A DNA stretch of 43,856 nucleotides from a virus, in the IMG/VR virus record IMGVR_UViG_3300017971_000426, positions 1 through 43,856 of that record, one strand, 5' to 3'. A program made the position numbers and the translations under genes. The notes beneath the pieces were generated by a model. That model saw only the letters and a list, made by a program, of their open reading frames with translations. It was not told the origin of the DNA and searched no databases. How positions within the stretch are numbered: the stretch's first letter is position 1; each line of letters opens with the position of its first letter. Below are positions 36,829 through 43,694 of this stretch, in pieces.

Positions 36829-37148
36829 GATTGACTGCATTAGTCCTTTTGACCTCGCTGCTTATTGCTGGACTGTCCTTAATTGTGACAAGCTGCGGTG
36901 AACCGAAATACTACCAACCTTTTGATTGTGAAATAGGATTCAAATTAGTTGAATACCGGATACGTTTTAACAAAGGAGATTATGAAGTAACTGCTGAAGA
37001 TCAAGCGCACGGATTCTTTGATGTTGTCTATAGAGCAAACCATGAGAGTTTTGCTACGGAGTTAGTGCATCACATTTTGCCAGTCAATTGCCGTACTCAT
37101 GGAGGCAAGGCAATCTCTCTGGAACAAGTAGAAATGGAGACTGAATAA
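36825..37148 (+). CDS. Probable lipoprotein
   Basis: A 107-aa protein with a typical signal peptide (MRLTALVLLTSLLIAGLSLI) and lipobox VTSC, so Cys24 would be the lipidated residue after signal peptidase II cleavage. The mature part is small and charged. Roles for such phage lipoproteins include superinfection exclusion and outer spanins; the small size fits both. SD GGAGGAAAGA. Confidence 0.75.
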   Translation: MRLTALVLLTSLLIAGLSLIVTSCGEPKYYQPFDCEIGFKLVEYRIRFNKGDYEVTAEDQAHGFFDVVYRANHESFATELVHHILPVNCRTHGGKAISLEQVEMETE

Positions 37149-37336
37149 TGAATTGTGTAAATTGTAACAAGAAATTTACTCCCGCTGAAATCAAAAAGCG
37201 CAAAGCGGTCTGTTGTGACCTGTGTTTAGATCAAGCGGTGGAGTACGACCAGGTTTATAAAGATCATGGAGAAGAAATTGCTATTCAACACTGGTGTTTT
37301 ATGAGGGAGTCTACTGGACATGAAGTCAAAGGTTGA
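37148..37336 (+). CDS. Small Cys-rich protein
   Basis: A 62-aa protein. MNCVNCNKKFTPAEIKKRK and CCDLCLDQAVEYD give two CxxC pairs, a plausible zinc-binding treble clef. TAATG overlap upstream; overlaps the next gene by 17 nt. Confidence 0.6.
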   Translation: MNCVNCNKKFTPAEIKKRKAVCCDLCLDQAVEYDQVYKDHGEEIAIQHWCFMRESTGHEVKG

Positions 37337-37538
37337 AAAAGAAAAAGTCACTGATGAGTCTCAATTTCTCCCTGTACCGTGGAGCGATGAGCACAGCGTA
37401 GGCAGTATAGCTAATGTACTTATAGAGTTAGCGAGACAGATGGGATTTGATATTATCAGAGTTAGTGACAACGGCAGGTTTTGGTTTGAGGTCAAACCCA
37501 ATAATGCGGTAACCTATATGAAAGTCAAAAAGAAATGA
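37320..37538 (+). CDS. MK-tailed small protein without barrel signature
   Basis: A 72-aa protein. A Lys/Glu-rich start is followed by VGSIANVLIELARQMGFDII, helical, then RVSDNGRFWFEVKPNN. The tail is NAVTYMKVKKK. The next ATG overlaps by 4 nt. The GGAG SD is nine bases from the ATG, inside the upstream gene. Confidence 0.6.
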   Translation: MKSKVEKEKVTDESQFLPVPWSDEHSVGSIANVLIELARQMGFDIIRVSDNGRFWFEVKPNNAVTYMKVKKK

Positions 37539-37747
37539 AATACAAAGTGGGAGATAGGGTTAAGGTAAGGACTTACTGCGAAGGGTTCAAAGAAGTTCAC
37601 CGCGTATCGACGATAGTGGATATAGGAACTCTCAGTAATGGAGATGTTGTCGCCTATATGTTAGAAGATGACGACGTTACTTTTATTATGCCCGAGAATG
37701 TACTGGGGTTAGACGTTATAGAAAATATGAAGAGGAATAAGAAGTGA
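37535..37747 (+). CDS. SH3/KOW-like small protein with MK tail
   Basis: A 70-aa protein, close to the family average. Barrel signature MKYKVGDRVKVRTYCEGFKE, then VAYMLEDDDVTFIMPENV. The tail is GLDVIENMKRNKK. The tail DNA AAGAGGAATAAGAA precedes the GTG of the next gene. Confidence 0.68.
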   Translation: MKYKVGDRVKVRTYCEGFKEVHRVSTIVDIGTLSNGDVVAYMLEDDDVTFIMPENVLGLDVIENMKRNKK

Positions 37748-37968
37748 AATTTAGGTTGGGGGATAAAGTTAAAGTGAGTGCATGGCCCACCCCTATATCT
37801 GGTGTTGTGGTGAATTTAATCCCCTCTGTATGGACCTTTGGGCAAACAAATTACCTTATAAAATTCGTCAGTAGACAGGAAGAAGGAAAAATAGAATATG
37901 TCGAGTGTGAGGATAATGTCCTTTCTTTGGATATAACTGCGAACATGAAACGAGGCAAGAATGTTTAA
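37744..37968 (+). CDS. SH3/KOW-like small protein with MK tail
   Basis: A 74-aa protein with a GTG start. Barrel signature MKFRLGDKVKVSAWPTPISG, then strands YLIKFVSRQEEGKIEYVE. The tail is SLDITANMKRGKNV. It is the direct tandem neighbour of the 37535 gene and similar to it in layout, suggesting local duplication. It overlaps the ligase gene by 8 nt. Confidence 0.66.
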   Translation: MKFRLGDKVKVSAWPTPISGVVVNLIPSVWTFGQTNYLIKFVSRQEEGKIEYVECEDNVLSLDITANMKRGKNV

Positions 37969-39265
37969 GGCATTAGAAAAGATTGCCAAGACCAACAGTA
38001 ACAAAGAGAAAGCAGAGATTCTCAAGAACCACGATAGTGTGGAACTGAGAGAATATCTCGATATTGGACTAAACATATACAGGGTGTACTATGTCAACAA
38101 AATGCCAAAAGAAAGAATTGAGGGCGTCGAGTCCTTTCCTATCCCCGGTAAAGGATTCACCAAGTTTAAATTTCTTGTCAAGGCTTTGGAGCAGCGCCAG
38201 ATATCAGGCCATATTGCACTTAACACGATCCATGACGTATTCAGTACGTTTACGAAACAAGAACGGAAATGGTTTACTGCTGCGTTGGCGAAAAAAGCTA
38301 TCGGCGTTGGACCTGCGACTGTCAACGCTGCTTTTGGAAAAAATACTATCCCGTCCTTCAAGGTGATGTTGGCGGATAACAAACAACCTGACCTAGATAA
38401 GATTACCTATCCCAAATGGATACAACCTAAGATTGATGGGTTTAGGGCTGTGTGGATTCCCAACGTAGGTTTTATTGGACGTAACGGTAAACCTATACGT
38501 AACTCTAAACTGAACACTCACTTTAAGGGACTGGCCTACGAAGTCAAAGGCTACGTGTTAGACGGCGAGCTTGATTCAACCGAGTGGCATGGACAAGCAG
38601 ATTCATTCAACAAAATTACCTCAATCTTAAATTCGGAGGATAAAGATGTACCAGAACATATCCGATACACTGTCTACGACTGTATACCCCTCGCGGATTG
38701 GACAGCACAAGCTCACGCACAGGGATATGCGAAGAGAATGGAAGAGGTACCTGAAATTATACTTAACGTGTCCGAGCACTACCCCACCACGGAAGATTGG
38801 TTTAGCGATGATGCTTCCTTCCGAGAATCCTATTCTCCCGTAGTGGAGATTCCATCCATACCTATTAAAAATAGGAAAGAACTTGATAAGTGGTATAAAT
38901 ATTATTTGAACAGCGGGTATGAGGGTATTATGATTAAAGACCTTAAAGCCCCATACCATTGGAAGCGTGTATCTGTCAATTCACAGGTTATGCTCAAGCT
39001 AAAGCCATCTATAACCCACGATTTAAAAGTCACGGGGTTCGAGGAAGGTGAAGGTAAGTTTAAAGGCATGTTGGGCAAGCTATTGGTGGATTTCAACGGT
39101 GTAGAAGTAGGAGTAGGCACAGGCCTTACTGAGGCTAATCGGGTCAAAATATGGTCCAATAAGAAGGCCTATTTGGGTCAAATAGCTGAGGTTAAGGGTA
39201 TGGAAGTAACCGCAGATGGCTCTATCCGTCACCCTGTTTTTGTGCGGTGGAGGAAGGACAAATGA
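37961..39265 (+). CDS. ATP-dependent DNA ligase
   Basis: A 434-aa protein. The adenylation site KIDG is at 157-160 (Lys157 would be adenylated). Further nucleotidyltransferase motifs: DGEL (201-204), EGIMIK (321-326) and MLKLKP (344-349). An N-terminal helical domain precedes and an OB-fold-like domain follows (KLLVDFNGVEVGVGTGL). It seals DNA nicks during replication or repair. It is followed by the radical SAM and RtcB genes. Confidence 0.9.
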   Translation: MFKALEKIAKTNSNKEKAEILKNHDSVELREYLDIGLNIYRVYYVNKMPKERIEGVESFPIPGKGFTKFKFLVKALEQRQISGHIALNTIHDVFSTFTKQERKWFTAALAKKAIGVGPATVNAAFGKNTIPSFKVMLADNKQPDLDKITYPKWIQPKIDGFRAVWIPNVGFIGRNGKPIRNSKLNTHFKGLAYEVKGYVLDGELDSTEWHGQADSFNKITSILNSEDKDVPEHIRYTVYDCIPLADWTAQAHAQGYAKRMEEVPEIILNVSEHYPTTEDWFSDDASFRESYSPVVEIPSIPIKNRKELDKWYKYYLNSGYEGIMIKDLKAPYHWKRVSVNSQVMLKLKPSITHDLKVTGFEEGEGKFKGMLGKLLVDFNGVEVGVGTGLTEANRVKIWSNKKAYLGQIAEVKGMEVTADGSIRHPVFVRWRKDK

Positions 39266-40107
39266 AAGCACAAAACTTATCAATCTGCGTTCCATACAAC
39301 GGTTGTGACAAGAATTGTCCTTATTGTATAAGCAAGATGACAGGTTATACTGAGGGGCAGCACGGTCAGTTGATGGATAGAAATGTCAATAAGGTCAGAC
39401 AGTTAGCTAAGGCCTGTCAGGTCAGCAGCGTGTTGATTACTGGCAAGGGTGAACCAATGTTATCAAGGCCTTACGTGGAAAGCATGATACAGGCTTTCAG
39501 AGACTTCCCTGTGGAGTTGCAGACCAATGGAAAGTTGTTGCTGCAAGACGTAAAAGGGCATGGTATCGTACTAAATTCGCTCCAAGAAAGGGGTTTAGAC
39601 ACTTTGGCCCTATCTGTTGACTGTTTTGCTGATATAGCGGCTCACAAGCCTCTATTTAGCGCCGCACAGGATTTAGGTTTGACCAACAGAATCACGGTAA
39701 ATCTGCTAGATACTACTTTGCAACACTCGTTTGCAGACTACGTATCAGCCTGTAAACATAATAATATTCAACAATTGTCTTTTAGAAGTATAACCGTTCC
39801 CAACTACGTGCAATTTGAGGTGGGCAGCAAGGCAGCCCTTACTGTAGATTGGATCAACAAGAATGTGGATAAAAATTCAGAAGCTTTGTTTTTGAACCTA
39901 ATGAGGGATTCTCTGAGCAGTAAGGGAAAGGTTTTGCGGCAGTTACCTTACGGGGCCACATTATTCGATTATGAAGGTCTATCAGTCACTTATTTCGATT
40001 ACTGTATACAAGATAAATCAGGAGAGGATGATATTCGTAGTTTAATCTTTATGGATGATGGACACGTCTATACTAACTGGGCTTCTACCGCTTCGAGGTT
40101 GTTCTAA
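39262..40107 (+). CDS. Radical SAM protein
   Basis: A 281-aa protein from the ATG at 39262 (GGAGGAAGGAC upstream; a GTG five codons earlier is less likely). The [4Fe-4S] motif CDKNCPYC holds Cys15, Cys19 and Cys22 (C-x3-C-x2-C). The SAM-binding GEP motif appears in ITGKGEPML and a later strand in ELQTNGKLLLQD. Its reaction is unknown; some phage radical SAM enzymes act in base or tRNA modification. It lies between a DNA ligase and, two genes later, RtcB. Confidence 0.8.
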   Translation: MKAQNLSICVPYNGCDKNCPYCISKMTGYTEGQHGQLMDRNVNKVRQLAKACQVSSVLITGKGEPMLSRPYVESMIQAFRDFPVELQTNGKLLLQDVKGHGIVLNSLQERGLDTLALSVDCFADIAAHKPLFSAAQDLGLTNRITVNLLDTTLQHSFADYVSACKHNNIQQLSFRSITVPNYVQFEVGSKAALTVDWINKNVDKNSEALFLNLMRDSLSSKGKVLRQLPYGATLFDYEGLSVTYFDYCIQDKSGEDDIRSLIFMDDGHVYTNWASTASRLF

Positions 40108-40283
40108 TGAAGTGCGTAATGTGTCATAAAGAATTAGAACAGATAGAAATTGAGTTCTTTCACAGCGGGACGCATAAATCATATAAAGGCTTTATGGTTT
40201 TTGATACCAAAAAACAACACTATGAGTGGGTTTGTGGAAAACGATGTGTAAAGAAATTCGAGAAAAACAATGGCGATAATTAG
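40107..40283 (+). CDS. 58-aa Cys-rich protein
   Basis: It starts on the preceding stop (TAATG) and reads MKCVMCHKELEQIEIEFFHS, then QHYEWVCGKRCVKKFEKNNG. Two Cys pairs (C-x2-C and C-x3-C) suggest one zinc site. It overlaps the next gene by 14 nt. Confidence 0.6.
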   Translation: MKCVMCHKELEQIEIEFFHSGTHKSYKGFMVFDTKKQHYEWVCGKRCVKKFEKNNGDN

Positions 40284-40521
40284 ACCAAAATACGGTATCA
40301 ACGAGATAGTTAAAGTGCGCCGCACGTACTTCGACGACTGCATGCGGGAGACACACAAGTTAAAAACAGCCAGAATCGTAGATATGGGAACTGAGTGGTG
40401 TGGTCCCATTGTGGGCTTTAAATACTGGATTAGATTTGGAAATAACAGAGAGGTGGAGGTGTGGGAAGTGGATATCGTCGGCATAGACACCATCGCAACA
40501 ATGAAGGAGAGTAAGAAATGA
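40270..40521 (+). CDS. SH3-like small protein with MK tail
   Basis: An 83-aa protein. It starts MAIIRPKYGINEIVKVRRTY, a degenerate barrel signature (no G-D). The tail GIDTIATMKESKK has acidic Glu within it. The AAGGAGAG in the tail codons is the SD of the next gene, whose ATG overlaps by 4 nt. Confidence 0.62.
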   Translation: MAIIRPKYGINEIVKVRRTYFDDCMRETHKLKTARIVDMGTEWCGPIVGFKYWIRFGNNREVEVWEVDIVGIDTIATMKESKK

Positions 40522-40979
40522 AATTATCCGAATACAAAAATATTACCCAATTCTTGAAAGATAATCCTGACTTTCGTTTTAGTGTCGGAGAAGTGGGATT
40601 TGGAAGGCCCTGTCTGGGTATTTTATATGAAGGCAATTATGTAGATTACCACATATACTCAGATGATGGTAATTACGAAACTATAGCCGAACATACTGTT
40701 GCCTATAGTCAGGCCCCTGAAAATGCTTATCACAAACATTCGTGCTTGGCCGTTCTTATGCACCCTGCCGATTACGATATAGGTCCTTCGGATAAAGATA
40801 AGCATAAGGCTCTGGCTGAGTTGGATGAATGGTTAGGGCATATTATTGAAGCAGGATACAGAGTGCGGGACTATAGAGAAAGTAAAAATAGTTTGGGAGG
40901 CTTTTTTGGTAATCGACGGATATTAAAAGCCATAGTCGATTCGGACGCAGTAGATTATATGAAGAGGAATAAGAAGTGA
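40518..40979 (+). CDS. 153-aa MK-tailed protein without barrel
   Basis: Its body is mixed alpha/beta (NPDFRFSVGEVGFGRPCLGI, then DDGNYETIAEHTVAYSQAPE and HKALAELDEWLGHIIEAGYR). No family recognised. It ends DSDAVDYMKRNKK, nearly identical to the tail of the 30249 protein, whose body differs completely. Tail DNA and a GTG start of RtcB overlap. Confidence 0.66.
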   Translation: MKLSEYKNITQFLKDNPDFRFSVGEVGFGRPCLGILYEGNYVDYHIYSDDGNYETIAEHTVAYSQAPENAYHKHSCLAVLMHPADYDIGPSDKDKHKALAELDEWLGHIIEAGYRVRDYRESKNSLGGFFGNRRILKAIVDSDAVDYMKRNKK

Positions 40980-42169
40980 AAATCATAACTTCAGAAAAGA
41001 AACCTATTAAGAGTTGGTGTAACTACCCGGAATCAGGAGCTCTTGAACAAGCCAAGGATTTAGCTAACTTACCTTTCCTGTTCAAACACGTTGCTTTAAT
41101 GCCTGATACACACCAAGGCTATGGTATGCCTATAGGTGGAGTAATAGCCTGTAAGGATGTTATTATCCCCAACGCTGTTGGTGTGGATATCGGTTGTGGT
41201 ATGGCTGCGGTGAAAACTAGTCTTACGGATATACCCACAGAAGGTATAAAGAAAATTATGTCCTTGATAAGACAGGCTGTTCCGGTAGGTTTTAAACACC
41301 ACGCAGGAGAACAGGATGCACGTCTAATGCCCCGAGAAAGATATGACGGCTTTAATGGAGGTTTTGTATTCTGTGAATATCCTATAATCTACGAAGAATA
41401 TCGCTCAGCCCTCAAGCAATTGGGAACCTTGGGTGGAGGAAACCACTTCATTGAAATCCAGAAGGGCAGCGACGGCTATATCTGGTTTATGGTCCACTCC
41501 GGCTCACGTAACCTGGGGTATAAAGTAGCCAAACATTACAACGAGGAAGCACAAATGTTGTGTGCCAAGTGGCACTCCAATATACCTAAGCCTAAAGGAG
41601 CTGATGGTCTAGCCTTTCTGCCCCTAGATACCGCAGAGGGGAGGCTCTACCGGAGATCAATGGAGTATTGTCTACAATTTGCTAAAGCTAATCGAGATTT
41701 AATGATCCAACGAATCAAAGAATCTTTTTGTTCTGTCTTAGAGGTGGAATTTACTGAATATATTAATATTCATCACAACTATGCCACTATGGAGAATCAT
41801 TATGGAGCCAACGTTATGGTCCATCGTAAAGGAGCTACTTCGGCTAAGAAGGGCGAGCTTGGTATTATTCCAGGCTCACAGGGTACGAGTTCCTACATTG
41901 TTCGAGGGAAAGGTAATCTAGAAAGTTTTATGAGCTGTAGTCATGGGGCTGGCCGCCAGATGAGTAGGAAGGCTGCAAGGACAGGGCTTGACTTAGACGC
42001 AGAAATCGCTCTGCTAGATGGCAAGGGGGTCATCCACTCTATACGCAATGAGAAAGACCTGGAGGAAGCGCCTACCGCCTACAAAGACATAGACATCGTA
42101 ATGGAAGAACAGCAAGACTTAGTTGATATTGTTGTGAAATTAGAACCTCTGGCAGTTATTAAAGGCTAA
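40976..42169 (+). CDS. rtcB: RtcB RNA ligase
   Basis: A 397-aa protein with all RtcB hallmarks: GVDIGCGM (69-76, Asp71 and Cys74 as metal ligands), GGGNHFIEI (His157), HSGSRN (His174), IHHNYA (His266), and SHGAGR (His323, expected GMP-linked residue). RtcB joins 3'-phosphate or cyclic phosphate ends to 5'-OH ends using GTP and Mn2+. A phage copy could repair tRNAs cut by host anticodon nucleases; this is inference. GTG start overlaps the upstream stop by 4 nt. Confidence 0.95.
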   Translation: MKIITSEKKPIKSWCNYPESGALEQAKDLANLPFLFKHVALMPDTHQGYGMPIGGVIACKDVIIPNAVGVDIGCGMAAVKTSLTDIPTEGIKKIMSLIRQAVPVGFKHHAGEQDARLMPRERYDGFNGGFVFCEYPIIYEEYRSALKQLGTLGGGNHFIEIQKGSDGYIWFMVHSGSRNLGYKVAKHYNEEAQMLCAKWHSNIPKPKGADGLAFLPLDTAEGRLYRRSMEYCLQFAKANRDLMIQRIKESFCSVLEVEFTEYINIHHNYATMENHYGANVMVHRKGATSAKKGELGIIPGSQGTSSYIVRGKGNLESFMSCSHGAGRQMSRKAARTGLDLDAEIALLDGKGVIHSIRNEKDLEEAPTAYKDIDIVMEEQQDLVDIVVKLEPLAVIKG

Positions 42170-42237
42170 TGAACAATTTTTCTAATAAAAATTATTTACC
42201 AAATGGTAAGTACGAGCCTTACAATAGGAGACCATAA
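42169..42237 (+). CDS. 22-aa micro-peptide, translationally linked
   Basis: MNNFSNKNYLPNGKYEPYNR RP starts on the RtcB stop (TAATG) and ends on the next gene's ATG (TAATG). The frame is tightly fitted, but such short frames can occur by chance. Low confidence; it might serve only as a translational link. Confidence 0.35.
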   Translation: MNNFSNKNYLPNGKYEPYNRRP

Positions 42238-42671
42238 TGGCAAAATTCTGGGAAAAAGTGAGAGAGACCTATCAGGTAAGAGCCGAGGATAAGCCCAAGA
42301 AGGCTATCTCTCTAGCAACTATCCGAAATTATTATAAAGGTAGGATCGAGCGAGACTTTACGAAAGGATTGAAAGCAGAACAGCGAGATGATTATAGCTA
42401 TATGCTCTTTATCCCCTGTAAGAGTGGTGAAATCTACCTGCACTCAGAAACGGAAAATTTGCTTGGCGTCTTTGTTAAACCTACCGCGTCAGGTGGTAAG
42501 AGAAACGCCCACAGAGCACCATTGAAAAACATAGGGGCTCAGAAGGTCATGGACTGCCAATGGGAAGAAAAATGGATTCTAGCGGCTGAGAAGCTAGATT
42601 TAGCTTGTGAGATAATGGGAGCCTATAAAACAAAGAAATATACAAGAAAAAGAGGAGAAAATGTCAAATAG
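42237..42671 (+). CDS. 144-aa basic protein
   Basis: A Lys/Arg-rich protein with YSYMLFIPCKSGEIYLHSET, a strand-turn pattern, and a C-terminal helical part (EEKWILAAEKLDLACEIMGA). SD AGGAG. It overlaps the next gene by 11 nt. No family recognised. Confidence 0.6.
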   Translation: MAKFWEKVRETYQVRAEDKPKKAISLATIRNYYKGRIERDFTKGLKAEQRDDYSYMLFIPCKSGEIYLHSETENLLGVFVKPTASGGKRNAHRAPLKNIGAQKVMDCQWEEKWILAAEKLDLACEIMGAYKTKKYTRKRGENVK

Positions 42672-42951
42672 AACAATAACTTGTAGTGCCTGGGGGTGTA
42701 ATAAGTCTCTTTCTACTGAGAAACGAGAGGTATACTGCCTCCGTATTGAGAGAGATGGACACAGGTTTGTGTGTAAAAAGCACTTTGACCTAGCCAATTC
42801 AGGCAAAGTAAACGACCTATCGGAGCTTATTTATGGACCAAGGACAACCAAAAAGAGGCGACATGGTAAAACTGGTGGACGGCGTAGACGTTCTACACGA
42901 AATCCGAGCCGGAAATCAGGTACTGGTAGTTCCTCAAAAGACCGTGGATAA
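42661..42951 (+). CDS. Cys/His-containing basic protein, unusual overlap with the next gene
   Basis: A 96-aa protein. Residues 1-60 look normal (CSAWGCNKSLS and FVCKKHFDLANSGK). The last ~37 residues (GPRTTKKRRHGKTGGRRRRS) overlap the next gene out of frame for 119 nt. They are Arg/Ser/Gly-rich, as chance translation of such a region would be. The real end may be earlier in an ancestral form. Confidence 0.6.
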   Translation: MSNRTITCSAWGCNKSLSTEKREVYCLRIERDGHRFVCKKHFDLANSGKVNDLSELIYGPRTTKKRRHGKTGGRRRRSTRNPSRKSGTGSSSKDRG

Positions 42952-43081
42952 CTTGAAAGGTAAGAGTTTACGGGTAGGTGGAGTTCTATTTGTATTAGAT
43001 GCTCCCGATGGTGAGACATATCTAGCTACCGGGGGAGATATCACGCTCGATGTGATAAACACTATGAGGATTAAGAAATGA
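42833..43081 (+). CDS. SH3/KOW-like small protein with MK tail
   Basis: An 82-aa protein with an SD (GGAG) eight bases before the ATG. Barrel signature MDQGQPKRGDMVKLVDGVDV. The tail TLDVINTMRIKK is a shorter form. The start at 42833 is needed to keep the barrel signature, which makes the long overlap with 42661 real. Confidence 0.66.
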   Translation: MDQGQPKRGDMVKLVDGVDVLHEIRAGNQVLVVPQKTVDNLKGKSLRVGGVLFVLDAPDGETYLATGGDITLDVINTMRIKK

Positions 43082-43323
43082 AATACAAGACGTTCTATTT
43101 GTCTATAGACGGTAAAGTGTCGCGGCATAAGATGCGAGGAACGATGATGGCTGGTTTTGGTATGTTGTGGGAGGACCAAGTAATAGAGGCTAAAACCCAT
43201 GAAGGAAAGACCTTTATCTTTGTATTTGAAGATGTTAAGGTAGGGAGCCATGAAGCCAGTACTTTGGTGACCTTAGAAGCCGGCGATTTCATTGATAGAA
43301 TTGATGTGGTAACTAAAACATGA
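43078..43323 (+). CDS. 81-aa beta-rich protein
   Basis: Starts MKYKTFYLSIDGKVSRHKMR, then EAKTHEGKTFIFVFEDVKVG, ending DRIDVVTKT. The tail lacks the Met-Lys core, so I do not count it as MK-tailed. It overlaps neighbours by 4 nt on each side. Confidence 0.55.
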   Translation: MKYKTFYLSIDGKVSRHKMRGTMMAGFGMLWEDQVIEAKTHEGKTFIFVFEDVKVGSHEASTLVTLEAGDFIDRIDVVTKT

Positions 43324-43694
43324 AAGACCCTAAATTTAAGATTGGTGACGTAGTTAATACAAAGTCAGGTGGAAGTGGTATTGTCTGTGCTATCTTAGAT
43401 AGTTCAGATATTATAAATAATGTCATAGATAATACTAAGTTAGCGAAATCCGCCGCAGATTTGATGGATGAGATACTCGATGACTGTGACTGGTTCTGTC
43501 CAATGTATCACATAGTATGGAGAGATGAGGAAGATAATTGGATGGTCTCTACAGTGGATGAAAAAGAGCTGACTTTAAATACGACTAAAACTATGATGGT
43601 CAATAAGTCTCCCGAATTTTTAGAGAGGCTTACGGCGTTGGGGAAAGAAATTAAAAACCCCACGGAGGATGATAATGAAGATCAAAGTAAATGA
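43320..43694 (+). CDS. SH3/KOW-like protein with internal MK-like motif
   Basis: A 124-aa protein. Barrel signature FKIGDVVNTKSGGSGIVCAI, a helical insert (AKSAADLMDEILDDCDWFCP) and ELTLNTTKTMMVNKSPEFLE, a degenerate MK motif that continues into a Glu/Asp-rich end. It overlaps the last, partial gene by 20 nt. Confidence 0.58.
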   Translation: MKDPKFKIGDVVNTKSGGSGIVCAILDSSDIINNVIDNTKLAKSAADLMDEILDDCDWFCPMYHIVWRDEEDNWMVSTVDEKELTLNTTKTMMVNKSPEFLERLTALGKEIKNPTEDDNEDQSK

